DNA from: Thermoguttaceae bacterium
GTDB lineage: Bacteria; Planctomycetota; Planctomycetia; Pirellulales; Thermoguttaceae
Assembly (NCBI GenBank): GCA_017447745.1
Contig: JAFSMW010000021.1
Location: 1-36,688, forward strand
Reading direction: 5' to 3'
Length of the DNA stretch: 36,688 bases
The notes under the pieces were generated by a model. It worked only from the letters and a program-made list of their open reading frames with translations, ran no database searches and had not been told where the DNA came from. The translations under genes were made by a program, and so were the position numbers. Positions 1 to 8,119 of this stretch are shown here, one piece after another. Each line of letters starts with the position of its first letter. The first letter of the stretch is position 1.

Positions 1-877
1 CGAGGTTGTCGAGAATGTCGTCGACGGATTGAACCAGCCTTGCGCCATCTTTGACAAGTCGATTGGAACCGCGGGACATGCGGCTGTCAATCTGACCGGG
101 CACGGCGAAGACTTCTCTGTTCTGTTCCATAGCGTGACGGGCGGTAATCAACGCGCCGCTGGCGATGTCCGCTTCAACGACAAGAGTCCCCAAAGACAGA
201 CCGCTGATAATCCGATTTCTCTGCGGAAACATCCCTTTTCGAGGCACAGAGCCGGGCAGGGCTTCCGTAACCAGCGCGCCGCCGGATTCAACGATCGCGT
301 TTGCCAGCTTCTCGTTTTCCGGCGGATAAATCTTTTCCTGACCGGACGCCAGGACAGCAATCGTTCTGCCGTGAGCGTCCAGAGCGCCGATATGCGCCTG
401 CGTGTCGATTCCCCGGGCCAATCCGCTGATAATTGTAACGCCCGCCTGCGCCAGAGCAAAGCTAAGATTGTGCGCCGCCCGGTTGCCGTAATGCGTGGAG
501 TGCCGCGTCCCAACAACGCCGATAGAAATGCTGTCTTCCGGAAGAAGCGTCCCGCGAACGAACAAAATCCCCGGCGCGTCCGGAATGGACGTCAGCTGTT
601 GAGGGTAGTTCTTGTCGCCCAGCGGGATGAGGTCAATGTGATGAATCTTGCAGAACGCGAGAAATTTATCGAGCTTTTCGTCCGTCGAACTCTGTAACGA
701 CTCAATCCTCTGAGCGCCGATGCCGGGTATCGCCGCCCAGTCCTTTTCCGACGCATGAAAGACCGCGGCAGGGGAACCGAACGCGTCGAGTAAATTCTGA
801 CGCATCAGCGGTCCGATTCCTTCCGCTAAAGCGAGGCGAAGAAGCGCGCGATGATCTTCGTTGTTGATGTCGAACAT
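1..877 (-). CDS. dprA: DNA processing protein DprA (3' end outside window)
   Basis: DprA (Smf) binds incoming single-stranded DNA in the cytoplasm and loads RecA during natural transformation. Reading the minus strand from the ATG at 877 gives an open frame that runs off the left edge (about 292 codons seen), so the C-terminus is missing. The N-terminus (residues ~5-65) is a helix-hairpin-helix-like region containing IPGIGAQRIESL. The Rossmann-like DprA core follows with VVGTRHSTHYG, SGLARGIDTQAHIGAL and FPQRNRIISGLS, all hallmarks of the family. The start is followed directly by MFDINNEDHRALLRLAL, and no Shine-Dalgarno precedes it: the bases just upstream are the pyrimidine-rich arm of an inverted repeat that fills the gap to purB. 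Family assignment is secure; whether the cell is competent cannot be told from here. Confidence 0.95.
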   Translation of the reverse strand, partial: MFDINNEDHRALLRLALAEGIGPLMRQNLLDAFGSPAAVFHASEKDWAAIPGIGAQRIESLQSSTDEKLDKFLAFCKIHHIDLIPLGDKNYPQQLTSIPDAPGILFVRGTLLPEDSISIGVVGTRHSTHYGNRAAHNLSFALAQAGVTIISGLARGIDTQAHIGALDAHGRTIAVLASGQEKIYPPENEKLANAIVESGGALVTEALPGSVPRKGMFPQRNRIISGLSLGTLVVEADIASGALITARHAMEQNREVFAVPGQIDSRMSRGSNRLVKDGARLVQSVDDILDNL

Positions 878-879
878 GG

Positions 880-969
880 CTAGGGAATAGGGAATGGGGA
901 TTAGGGAGTAGGGAGTAGAAAACGGGGGGTAAAATCTATTCCCTACTCCCTATTTCCTACTCCCTTATA
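880..969. repeat. Heptad-arm inverted repeat E1 (TAGGGAA type)
   Basis: The left arm reads TAGGGAA TAGGGAA TGGGGAT TAGGGAG TAGGGAG TAG. The right arm, read on the other strand, is AAGGGAG TAGGAAA TAGGGAG TAGGGAA TAG. The spacer between them is short (AAAACGGGGGGTAAAAT). The element fills the whole gap between the purB stop codon (970-972) and two bases before the dprA start codon (875-877). In transcript sense the purine arm follows the purB stop and the pyrimidine arm precedes the dprA start. Confidence 0.85.
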
Positions 970-2397
970 TTAGCATTTCATCGCTTCGACTTCGGCGGTT
1001 ACGCCTTGGTATTTATCGTAGATGGGCTGCATGACTTCCGTCATGAATTCTACGACCTGTTCCGGGGCGCGGCCAACGTACTTGGACGGGTTGGTTACTT
1101 CGCCAAAGTTCACGTTCGCGAAAGCGGGATCGTTCTTCAGACGTTCCAGCAGGTCGTTGGGGCGTCCTTCCTGTTTGACGACCGCGCCTGCCGCCTGAGC
1201 GTGCTGACGAATCAGTTCGTGCAGTTCCTGACGGTCGCCGCCCTGTTTGACCGCTTCCATCATGATGTTTTCGCTTGCCATGAACGGGAGTTCTTCTCGC
1301 AGGTTCTTCTCGATAACCTTCGGATAGACGACCAAGCCGTCACAGACGTTGCGGAGAATAATTAGAATGGCGTCGATAGCCATAAACGCCTGCGGAATGA
1401 CAAGACGGCGGTTGGCGGAGTCGTCCAGCGTCCGTTCAAACCATTGCGTTGCCAGCGTCATGCCGGGCGACGATTCCAGACTCATAACAAACCGCGCCAG
1501 AGAGCAAATGCGTTCGCTTCTCATCGGGTTGCGTTTGTACGGCATGGCGGACGACCCGATTTGACTCTTTTCAAACGGCTCTTCCATTTCCTTGCGGTGA
1601 GCCAGGATTCGGATATCGGTCGCGATCTTGTGACACGTCTGCGCCAGTCCGGACAGCACGGCAAGAACCTGCGAGTCCAGCTTGCGCGGCGACGTCTGAC
1701 CGGTAACGGCGTACGGCTCGTCGAAACCCATCTTTTTGCAAACGCGTCTGTCCAGCTCGCGGACTTTTTCGTGATCTCCCTCAAAGATGTCGAGGAAACT
1801 TGCCTGGGTGCCGGTTGTGCCTTTGGCGCCGCGGGTTTTGATGGTCGCCAAGCGGTGTTCGAGGTCTTCCAGGTCCATGGTCAGGTCGTACATCCAGAGC
1901 GTCGCGCGTTTGCCGATAGTCGTCGGCTGGGCGGGCTGAAGGTGAGTGAACCCCAGACAGGCGAGGTCTTTGTTTTCCAGGGCGAATTTGCCCAGTACGC
2001 GAAGGACGTCAACCAGACGGGCGCGGACGAGCTGCATCGCCTCCCGGGCGAGAATGCAGTCGGTGTTGTCTGTTACGTAACAGCTGGTCGCTCCCCAGTG
2101 AATAATCCCTTTCGCGTTGGGGCAGACGTCGCCGAAGGCATGGTTGTGCGCCATGACGTCGTGCCGAAACTTCTTCTCATATTCCGCCGCAGCGTCAAAA
2201 TCGATGTTGTCCACCTGAGAGCGGAGTTCGTCAACCTGTTCCTGAGTGATGGGCAGCCCCAACTCCATTTCCGTTTCCGCCAGAGCGACCCAAAGGCGTC
2301 GCCACGTGCTGAATTTCCGCTGCGGGGAAAACAGCTCGCTCATGGTGGAAGATGCGTAACGGGTAATTAACGGGTTGTCGTACTGATTGTAGTCCAT
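970..2397 (-). CDS. purB: Adenylosuccinate lyase, animal-like type
   Basis: PurB cleaves SAICAR to AICAR and adenylosuccinate to AMP, releasing fumarate (purine synthesis, cytoplasm, homotetramer). The 475-residue protein carries the fumarase/aspartase superfamily signature [15 protein letters not shown] at residues 281-295, in the mobile loop with the catalytic Ser, and the catalytic-His segment THLQPAQ (H152). From memory, long stretches match vertebrate ADSL nearly word for word, for example [38 protein letters not shown] and [10 protein letters not shown], so it belongs to the ADSL-like clade rather than the E. coli or B. subtilis PurB types. purE lies about 30 kb away and is not in an operon with it. 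An inverted repeat abuts the stop codon. Start is the ATG at 2397. Confidence 0.97.
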   Translation of the reverse strand: MDYNQYDNPLITRYASSTMSELFSPQRKFSTWRRLWVALAETEMELGLPITQEQVDELRSQVDNIDFDAAAEYEKKFRHDVMAHNHAFGDVCPNAKGIIHWGATSCYVTDNTDCILAREAMQLVRARLVDVLRVLGKFALENKDLACLGFTHLQPAQPTTIGKRATLWMYDLTMDLEDLEHRLATIKTRGAKGTTGTQASFLDIFEGDHEKVRELDRRVCKKMGFDEPYAVTGQTSPRKLDSQVLAVLSGLAQTCHKIATDIRILAHRKEMEEPFEKSQIGSSAMPYKRNPMRSERICSLARFVMSLESSPGMTLATQWFERTLDDSANRRLVIPQAFMAIDAILIILRNVCDGLVVYPKVIEKNLREELPFMASENIMMEAVKQGGDRQELHELIRQHAQAAGAVVKQEGRPNDLLERLKNDPAFANVNFGEVTNPSKYVGRAPEQVVEFMTEVMQPIYDKYQGVTAEVEAMKC

Positions 2398-2427
2398 GGT
2401 TTGTGAAAGTGGTAAAAGGAAAAAAGA

Positions 2428-2513
2428 ATTTGGGAACAGAAAAGAGGGAATAATATTAAAAATGTTTAAAACAAATATCTATTCCCTGTTTCCCATTCCC
2501 TATTTCTTTATAT
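2428..2513. repeat. Degenerate heptad-arm inverted repeat E2 (TAGGGAA type)
   Basis: The right arm, read on the minus strand, is AAATAGGGAATGGGAAACAG followed by GGAATAGAT, that is TAGGGAA TGGGAAA CAGGGAA TAG. The left arm is a looser match (TGGGAACAG...GAGGGAATA). An AT-rich loop (~2450-2480) separates them. It sits between the methyltransferase and purB and looks like a decayed relative of E1. Confidence 0.6.
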
Positions 2514-2559
2514 TATAGCTTGAGAAAAGAATTCGTCAAGGGTTTTATATGGTTTGACG

Positions 2560-3615
2560 TTAGACAGCTTTTTGGAGGTTTGTGGATAAATCGATAAACT
2601 CGTAGTCTGAAAACTCGGCAAACAAATTGCCTTCCGTGGAACCAATTTTCTCTTTTGTAACATTGATTGCAATTTCAGACTGATCAATTCCAATCCATGT
2701 GCGCCCCAACATTTGAGCGGATTTAAGGGTTGTTCCAGAACCGCAAAAACAGTCCATTACAATACTGTCTTCTGCGGATGAGGTTTTTATTATTAAATCC
2801 AGCATGTCCGAATTCTTTTCTGTCGGATAAACAGTTTTCTGTGGGTCTTTGAATTCCCAAATATCCTGAACCCGTTTACCTTCCCTTTCATCAGCAAAAA
2901 TGATTTTTCGTGGGTTCCCGGTCGATGACCATTCTATCAATCCTTCTCGATCCCACTGTTCCAAAGTTGCAACATCTGTACGCCAGTGTCTGCCTTTGGG
3001 CGGTAATATACCTTTAAACGGCTGGCTGGAATTCCCATTGATGGTTTCTCCGGGAGCGTGAATTGGAACGGTTGTATAGCGTCTACCGTCAGCATTGACT
3101 TTGGGAAACAGCTTTATTATATCCTCTTCCGAATACGGCGCTCGCGGTTCGTTCCAAATGGGAGAATCCGTTTTGGTATAGAACAATATCATGTCTTTGA
3201 TATTGCCGTATCCAATTCTGTCAAAGTTTTTGGGGTTGCATTTAATACGTGTAATATCATTTCTGAAATTTTCCTGTCCAAAAATTTCGTCCATGAGTAT
3301 TTTAACGTAATGACCGATTTTGTAGTCAATATGCAAATATATTGAACCGCGATCCGAAAGCAATTCTCGAATCATTTCCAGACGTAGTCGCAAAAACTCC
3401 AGAAAATCTTTTCCGGTCAAAGTATCCGAATAAGCAACCGATCCATTTTTGGGTTTACTGATTGTTGCGGCGCGATCTTCGGAAACGCGAAAGTCGCCTC
3501 CCGTTGCAAAGGGCGGATCAATATAGACCAAATCTATTTTGGATTTAAGCCGTCTTTTCCGCAACAGGTAACTCATTGCGTCAAGATTGTCGCCTTGAAT
3601 TAAAATATTATTCAT
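2560..3615 (-). CDS. DNA methyltransferase of a type II-like restriction-modification system
   Basis: An AdoMet-dependent amino-methyltransferase acting on DNA, most likely adenine-N6. The 351-residue protein has catalytic motif IV near the N-terminus (YIDPPFATGG, DPPF at 33-36) and the AdoMet-binding motif I near the C-terminus (DCFCGSGTT, 288-296). A long middle region probably holds the target-recognition domain. The order IV, recognition domain, I is that of beta-class enzymes. DPPF in place of the commoner DPPY is seen in related Mod proteins. The frame starts 7 bases after the stop of the upstream endonuclease, so the two are co-transcribed and probably translationally linked. The region is clearly AT-richer than purB or the VIT/VWA gene, which suggests horizontal acquisition. 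The recognition sequence cannot be read from the protein. Confidence 0.9.
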   Translation of the reverse strand: MNNILIQGDNLDAMSYLLRKRRLKSKIDLVYIDPPFATGGDFRVSEDRAATISKPKNGSVAYSDTLTGKDFLEFLRLRLEMIRELLSDRGSIYLHIDYKIGHYVKILMDEIFGQENFRNDITRIKCNPKNFDRIGYGNIKDMILFYTKTDSPIWNEPRAPYSEEDIIKLFPKVNADGRRYTTVPIHAPGETINGNSSQPFKGILPPKGRHWRTDVATLEQWDREGLIEWSSTGNPRKIIFADEREGKRVQDIWEFKDPQKTVYPTEKNSDMLDLIIKTSSAEDSIVMDCFCGSGTTLKSAQMLGRTWIGIDQSEIAINVTKEKIGSTEGNLFAEFSDYEFIDLSTNLQKAV

Positions 3616-3622
3616 GAAGGTT

Positions 3623-4402
3623 TTATAGTTGGTATAAAAATTCTCTTAATACAAGAGCGCTCATAATAATACGGGATGGATCGCCCTGTGTAATTTCATT
3701 ATACATTTTATTACGCCCGTTGATATATAAAACGCCATCAAGGATGGCAATTTTAACAGCATGACATTTGGATTTAATAGTACTTAAAGCATCTTCAAAC
3801 TGCGCATTCTGATGTCCCCCGAAATCGGTTAAAAACTTTGCTTCGCCAACAACGTACTGTCCATTAAACCGGGCAATTAAATCCAAGCCTTTATGGTGTT
3901 TGTAACCTAAAAATTTTCGAGCGTAATTCTTTAGCTGTTCGTCGCTTCCGTCCAAGATAGCATTATCGTCTGAAGAATTAAATTCTTCTTCCGAAACAGG
4001 AGTTAACCCAAGCGCGCCACGATTTAACCATCTTCTAAAACTTGGTCCCATTTGACGATTTGTTTCTTTGGGCAACGTACAATTTTCATATATCTTTGAT
4101 AGACCAATTTCATAAAGACGACCGCATAAACGAGCAACCGTTGCGGGATTTCTTTGAATTGCTTGAGGGTCTCGTTTCAGATATGCAACGTAACTGTCTT
4201 TTATAGGAAATAAATCAAAATTTAGCAATTCAGACAGCATTGCATTATTGTCTTTATGTTCAAAGGCTTTTTCAAACCTTTCCCATGCATCCTTATCAAT
4301 ATCTCGAATTCCTTCTGGGATAACAGGATAAACGCGAAATAAGTCATCCAAATATGAACGATTATTTGCGTATTCAATGCTTAGTTGAGTCCAATAATTC
4401 AT
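3623..4402 (-). CDS. Putative type II restriction endonuclease (PD-(D/E)xK type)
   Basis: A 259-residue protein immediately upstream of, and in the same operon as, a DNA methyltransferase. A PD-(D/E)xK-like active site is visible: Asp174 in GLDLIARFNG, then Glu187 and Lys189 in VVGEAKFLTDFGGHQNAQF, so D-x12-E-x-K. The GEAKFLTDFGGHQ stretch is typical of type II endonucleases in which the motif is followed by a Gly-Gly-His-Gln turn. The N-terminal two thirds is probably the DNA-recognition part and shows no motif I recognise. The endonuclease gene comes first and the methyltransferase second. Which protein is made first after entry into a new cell is therefore not protected by gene order. Assignment as endonuclease rests on motif plus neighbour; specificity is unknown. 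Confidence 0.8.
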   Translation of the reverse strand: MNYWTQLSIEYANNRSYLDDLFRVYPVIPEGIRDIDKDAWERFEKAFEHKDNNAMLSELLNFDLFPIKDSYVAYLKRDPQAIQRNPATVARLCGRLYEIGLSKIYENCTLPKETNRQMGPSFRRWLNRGALGLTPVSEEEFNSSDDNAILDGSDEQLKNYARKFLGYKHHKGLDLIARFNGQYVVGEAKFLTDFGGHQNAQFEDALSTIKSKCHAVKIAILDGVLYINGRNKMYNEITQGDPSRIIMSALVLREFLYQL

Positions 4403-4546
4403 AGTTTTTGGGGAAAGCTGGTATACTTAAGTGTTTTCATATTTTTATTCTTTTATTCTATCAGAATTATTATGCTTTTCAAGCCCCTGAAAGAATATCT
4501 CTCAGAATAATTCTCACCCCCTCTCAAAAATTTTTCATTTTTTCGC

Positions 4547-4574
4547 TTGCATTTTTTCTTCTCATTCGTAATAA
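4547..4574 (+). promoter_or_regulatory. Possible promoter of the VIT/VWA gene
   Basis: TTGCAT (4547-4552), 16 bases, then TAATAA (4569-4574). It lies ~70 bp upstream of the ATG in the divergent, AT-rich gap 4403-4643. The -10 match is imperfect, so this is only a candidate. The same gap holds inverted copies AGAATTATT (4463-4471) and AATAATTCT (4506-4514). Confidence 0.35.
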
Positions 4575-4643
4575 TAAGTAAAGCCTAGTTTGAAAAGGCG
4601 AAATTTTGACTCTTTCCCTCTTTTTTACAAGGAGAACCATTTT

Positions 4644-7073
4644 ATGAACAAGCGAGTTTTCCCCATTTTGACAGCTCTGATTACAGCGGCGGCTGTTGTT
4701 TTTTGTGCCGTTGCGACGTACGCTCAGGGCGTTTTGATTTCCGAAGAATTCCGGTTGCCGCGTCCGGATATTATCATCATCCATCCGCCGTTCCCTCCGT
4801 TCCCACCGCACCCGCCGATTCTGCCGCCCCGTCCTCGTCCGGAACGACCCGTTCTGGAATACAAGATCGACAGCATCGACGTTCACGTTACGATGACCGA
4901 TCAGGCGGCGGAAGTCATGGTTTCTCAAACGTTTACGAACGAAGGCTCCGTCCAGATGGAAGCGTCGTTCATGTTCCCCCTCCCGTACGACAGCGCAATT
5001 GACCAGCTGACGCTCATGGTAGACGGTAAAGAGTTCCCCGCTAAAATCATGGCGGCGGATAAAGCCCGCGAGGTTTACGAGAGCATCGTCCGGAAGAATC
5101 TGGACCCCGCTCTGCTGGAATGGATGGGATACGGCATGTTCAAGACAAGCGTTTTCCCGATCCCGCCCAAGGCGTCGAGAACGGTTTCCTTGAAGTACAC
5201 TCAGCTTTGCAAACGGACGGACGGTCTGACGGACTTCCTCTTCCCGCTGGCAACGGCTAAATATTCTACAAAACCGGTCGGCAAGATCAGCGTTCACGTA
5301 ACCATCGACAGCGCCGACCCGATTCGCAACGTCTATTCACCCACGCAGGAAATCAAAATCCAGCGACCGACGGAAAAGTCCGCGTCAATTTCCTGGGAAG
5401 TCGAAAAGATCGTGCCGGACTCCGATTTCCGTCTTCTGTTTGACGTCGGAACGGAAAAGCTGACAACGCGAACGGTCAGCTACATGCCCAACAAAGACGA
5501 CGAGGAAGGATACTTCCTCCTTTTGGGAAGTCCTGAAATCAAGGCGAAAGACGAAAAGCCGCGCGCGAAAAACGTCGTCTTTGCTCTGGACACCTCTGGA
5601 TCCATGATGGGAAAGAAAATCGCCCAGGCGAAAGACGCTCTGAAATACGTCGTCAAGAACCTGCGCGACGGGGATTCGTTTAACATCCTCATTTACAACA
5701 CCCACGTCAGACTGTACAAAGATTCCATGCAAGTCGCTTCCGAAGAAACGCGGAACGAGGCGCTGGTGTTCATCGAAGGCATCTACGCCGGCGGCGGAAC
5801 GGACATCAACTCCGCCATGACGATGTCGATTGAACAGCTCAAAAAGGCGTCTGCCGACAACCCGAATTATATTCTCTTCCTGACGGACGGCTGCCCGACG
5901 GTTGGAGAAACGAACGACGCTCAGATCGCTCTCAACGCAAAAAAAGCCAACGACTGCAAAGCCCGCGTGTTCTCCTTTGGCGTTGGGTACGACCTCAACA
6001 GCCGACTGATGGACAAACTCGTCCGCGACAGCTCCGGTCAGAGCGAATTCGTCCGGGAAAACGAGAACATCGAAGACCGCGTCAGCCGTCTGTTTAACAA
6101 ACTCCAGGCGCCCATCATGACCAACGTTCAGCTGACCTTTACGCCCGCCGACGATTCCGAGGCGAAAAAGCAGGGCGTCCCGCTGGTCAACCGTCTGTAT
6201 CCAGACAGCGGCTTTGACATCTTCGCCGGCGAACAGCTTGTCATTTCCGGTCGATACCGATTCCCCGGCAAGGGAACGCTCAAGGTTTCCGGCAAGATCA
6301 ACGCTGACGAAACGCTCGAATTTACGTATCCGATTGAACTGACCGAAAAGACGTCCAACACCCGCTATGCGTTTACCGAAAAGCTGTGGGCGATGCGTCG
6401 AATCGGCGCCATTCTCGACGACCTCGACCTGAATGGCAAGAATAAGGAACTCATGGACGAGCTGATTCAGCTTTCGATTCAGCACGGAATTCTGACCCCG
6501 TACACGTCTTTCCTCGCGGACGAAAACGCTCAGCTTGACGTTGCCAGCAACGCTCGCCGGGTTGAACGACGCGTCGACGCCTTGGCGGAGAACACGACCA
6601 ACGCCAGCGGTGTAACTCAGAGAGCGCTCAAGGGCGCGTTCAAGATGGCTCAGAACGTTGCGCCGCAGGCTCAACGCATGGCAGACGCCGACATGGCATT
6701 GGATTCCGTCATGGCAGAAGAAGCGGCGGCAGCTCCAGCAGCGCCCGCTTATCACGCTCGACCCTCTTTTGACAGTGCGGCTTTAGGCGCGGCGCCAGCA
6801 GCCCCTGCCCCGTCTGCCACGCAAGAAAAGGCGGCGATTGCTCAGAACCTGCGCCAGATTCACAACAGAACGTTCTTCTTCAAGAACAATCAGTGGATCG
6901 ATTCCTCTCTGACGGAAACGCAGCAGAACGCCGCCCCGCGCAAGATCAAGCAGTTCAGCGACGAGTACTTCGCCCTGGCGAGAACTGCCGATCCGGAACT
7001 GGCAGCCTGCATGACGTTTGAACAGCCCGTCCTGCTCAACGTCAACAATGAGCCGGTCTTGATTGAACCGTAA
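4644..7073 (+). CDS. Secreted VIT and von Willebrand factor A domain protein
   Basis: An 809-residue exported protein. The start is the ATG at 4644, preceded by AAGGAGA at 4629-4635; an upstream in-frame extension is not needed. Residues 1-28 are a signal peptide ending AYAQ. Residues ~40-70 are a Pro-rich linker (PPFPPFPPHPP). Residues ~72-200 form a VIT domain (VMVSQTFTNEGSVQMEASFMF, then AREVYESIVRKNLDPALLEW), and ~310-490 a VWA domain with a complete metal-ion adhesion site: DTSGS at 316-320, GGGTD near 385, LTDG near 413. The C-terminal third holds an Ala/Pro-rich spacer. In family terms these proteins resemble inter-alpha-trypsin inhibitor heavy chains and mediate protein-protein or surface contacts, but the bacterial ligand is unknown. 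It appears monocistronic with a terminator behind it. Confidence 0.88.
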   Translation: MNKRVFPILTALITAAAVVFCAVATYAQGVLISEEFRLPRPDIIIIHPPFPPFPPHPPILPPRPRPERPVLEYKIDSIDVHVTMTDQAAEVMVSQTFTNEGSVQMEASFMFPLPYDSAIDQLTLMVDGKEFPAKIMAADKAREVYESIVRKNLDPALLEWMGYGMFKTSVFPIPPKASRTVSLKYTQLCKRTDGLTDFLFPLATAKYSTKPVGKISVHVTIDSADPIRNVYSPTQEIKIQRPTEKSASISWEVEKIVPDSDFRLLFDVGTEKLTTRTVSYMPNKDDEEGYFLLLGSPEIKAKDEKPRAKNVVFALDTSGSMMGKKIAQAKDALKYVVKNLRDGDSFNILIYNTHVRLYKDSMQVASEETRNEALVFIEGIYAGGGTDINSAMTMSIEQLKKASADNPNYILFLTDGCPTVGETNDAQIALNAKKANDCKARVFSFGVGYDLNSRLMDKLVRDSSGQSEFVRENENIEDRVSRLFNKLQAPIMTNVQLTFTPADDSEAKKQGVPLVNRLYPDSGFDIFAGEQLVISGRYRFPGKGTLKVSGKINADETLEFTYPIELTEKTSNTRYAFTEKLWAMRRIGAILDDLDLNGKNKELMDELIQLSIQHGILTPYTSFLADENAQLDVASNARRVERRVDALAENTTNASGVTQRALKGAFKMAQNVAPQAQRMADADMALDSVMAEEAAAAPAAPAYHARPSFDSAALGAAPAAPAPSATQEKAAIAQNLRQIHNRTFFFKNNQWIDSSLTETQQNAAPRKIKQFSDEYFALARTADPELAACMTFEQPVLLNVNNEPVLIEP

Positions 7074-7119
7074 GCTATAAGGCGTTTGACATTAAGAATT
7101 TAAAACATTAAAAACTCGT

Positions 7120-7161
7120 CTCGACAAGTCGTTTTTTCAGACGGCTTGCCGAGAGTTTTTT
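7120..7161 (+). terminator. Rho-independent-type terminator after the VIT/VWA gene
   Basis: CTCGACAAGTCG (7120-7131) pairs with CGGCTTGCCGAG (7142-7153), with one mismatch and one G-U pair. The loop is T-rich and a run of six T follows within two bases. Confidence 0.7.
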
Positions 7162-7209
7162 ATGTTTTTTTGAATTATCAATAATTCTTAAAAAATTTAT
7201 TGAACCATC

Positions 7210-7237
7210 TTGAAAAATATACCGTATATGGTATAAT
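7210..7237 (+). promoter_or_regulatory. Promoter with overlapping palindromic operator of the toxin-antitoxin operon
   Basis: TTGAAA (7210-7215), 16 bases, then TATAAT (7232-7237). An imperfect palindrome, TATACCGTATATGGTATA (7218-7235, 16 of 18 positions symmetric), covers the spacer and -10 box. That is where the antitoxin of HigBA-like operons usually represses. A start site ~6-8 bases after the -10 box would fall at or next to the ATG at 7245, so the toxin message may be nearly leaderless. Confidence 0.65.
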
Positions 7238-7244
7238 AGAGGAT

Positions 7245-7607
7245 ATGAAATATCAAATTGAGATGTACGAATCGGCTAATGGGCGTATACCCATACGAGA
7301 TTTTTTGAAGGATTTACAAAAACGAAATCCCCAATTGGTAGCTCATATTTTACAAGATATAGATTTATTGGCAGATTTTGGATATGCGCTTCGTGAGCCT
7401 CATGTAAAATATTTACAAGACGGGCTATATGAATTACGAAGTCGTTTTGTTTCTGATATTGCAAGAACCTTTTATTTCTTTTTTTTACAAAATCGAATTG
7501 TTTTAACAAACGTTTTTATAAAGAAAACACAAAAAACGCCGTTAGAAGAATTAAAGAAAGCCTTAAAATACAAAAAAGATTATGAACAACGCCAAGACCA
7601 ACTATGA
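7245..7607 (+). CDS. higB: HigB/RelE-family toxin (Gp49-like)
   Basis: A 120-residue basic protein of the phage Gp49-like/HigB group, whose characterised members are ribosome-dependent mRNA endonucleases. Family features visible: the N-terminal segment RIPIRDFLKDL, then LADFGYALREPHVKYLQDGLYELR and VSDIARTFYFFF, ending in FIKKTQKTPLEELKKAL, which is the diagnostic C-terminal motif of this toxin group. Start is the ATG at 7245; an AGAGGA precedes it, but the promoter position suggests it may not be in the message. The gene overlaps the antitoxin by 26 bases. Toxin-first order is typical of HigBA. Codon use and AT content differ from the neighbouring VIT/VWA and tig genes, which suggests gene transfer. 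Confidence 0.88.
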   Translation: MKYQIEMYESANGRIPIRDFLKDLQKRNPQLVAHILQDIDLLADFGYALREPHVKYLQDGLYELRSRFVSDIARTFYFFFLQNRIVLTNVFIKKTQKTPLEELKKALKYKKDYEQRQDQL

Positions 7608-7866
7608 CGAACTGCGTCAGGAATTGCTTGCCAATCCTGAGGTTAAAGAAGAATACGATTCCCTGGAATCAACATACCAGATGATTCGTCAGATTATCAC
7701 GATTCGAAATGAGCAGAACCTGACTCAAACGGAATTGGCTCAACGCATTGGAACCAATCAGAGCCATATTGCCCGTTTGGAAAGCGGGAACTATAATCCT
7801 TCTCTCCAGTTTCTCAATCGAGTTGCAAAAGGACTGGGTAAAAAGTTGTCTATTTCTTTTGATTAG
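7582..7866 (+). CDS. higA: HigA-type antitoxin, XRE-family helix-turn-helix
   Basis: A 94-residue protein with a C-terminal Cro/C1-type helix-turn-helix: NLTQTELAQRIGTNQSHIARLESG, then PSLQFLNRVAKGLG. It is expected to bind and neutralise the toxin encoded just upstream and to repress the shared promoter through the palindrome at 7218-7235. The ATG at 7582 lies inside the 3' end of the toxin gene (26-base overlap), so translation is coupled. The N-terminal ~35 residues (LANPEVKEEYDSLES) match the toxin-contacting region of HigA-like antitoxins. Assignment rests on the HTH plus its partner. Confidence 0.88.
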   Translation: MNNAKTNYDELRQELLANPEVKEEYDSLESTYQMIRQIITIRNEQNLTQTELAQRIGTNQSHIARLESGNYNPSLQFLNRVAKGLGKKLSISFD

Positions 7867-7971
7867 TACTGCTGGGAATGTTCATTATACATTTTTAATG
7901 CTTTTGAGCATTCCTGCACCTCTAATTACTATCAGTTATTCTTGAGTTTTTCCCTCTGTTTCCCTGCCTAC

Positions 7972-7999
7972 TTGTCAAATTTGAAATTTAATATATAAT
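7972..7999 (+). promoter_or_regulatory. Probable sigma-70-type promoter of tig
   Basis: TTGTCA (7972-7977), 16 bases, then TATAAT (7994-7999). This would give a leader of ~115 bases before the ATG at 8120. The surrounding gap 7867-8119 shows no other gene. Confidence 0.55.
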
Positions 8000-8119
8000 C
8001 TAAGAAACGAGAAAATCGAATCATGTAGGATTTGCTTTGCCTAATATGAAAATGAGCGTATTTTCAGGCGAACAAATGTTTTAATATATTTTACATTTTT
8101 TATTATGAGGGATTATCCC

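Noticed and set aside
29-697. Plus-strand 222-residue frame at the left edge
   Set aside because: It is antisense to dprA, whose frame carries clear DprA motifs.
880-969. CRISPR-like tandem repeats
   Set aside because: Units are only 7 bases, contiguous, with no spacers, and arranged as inverted arms; no cas genes are present.
4463-4514. Operator or terminator in the gap between the endonuclease and VIT/VWA genes
   Set aside because: The AGAATTATT/AATAATTCT pairing is short and pure AT-rich, spaced by 34 bases; too weak to call alone.
8006-8119. Riboswitch in the tig leader
   Set aside because: The ~115-base leader is AT-rich without a recognisable aptamer or conserved hairpins.
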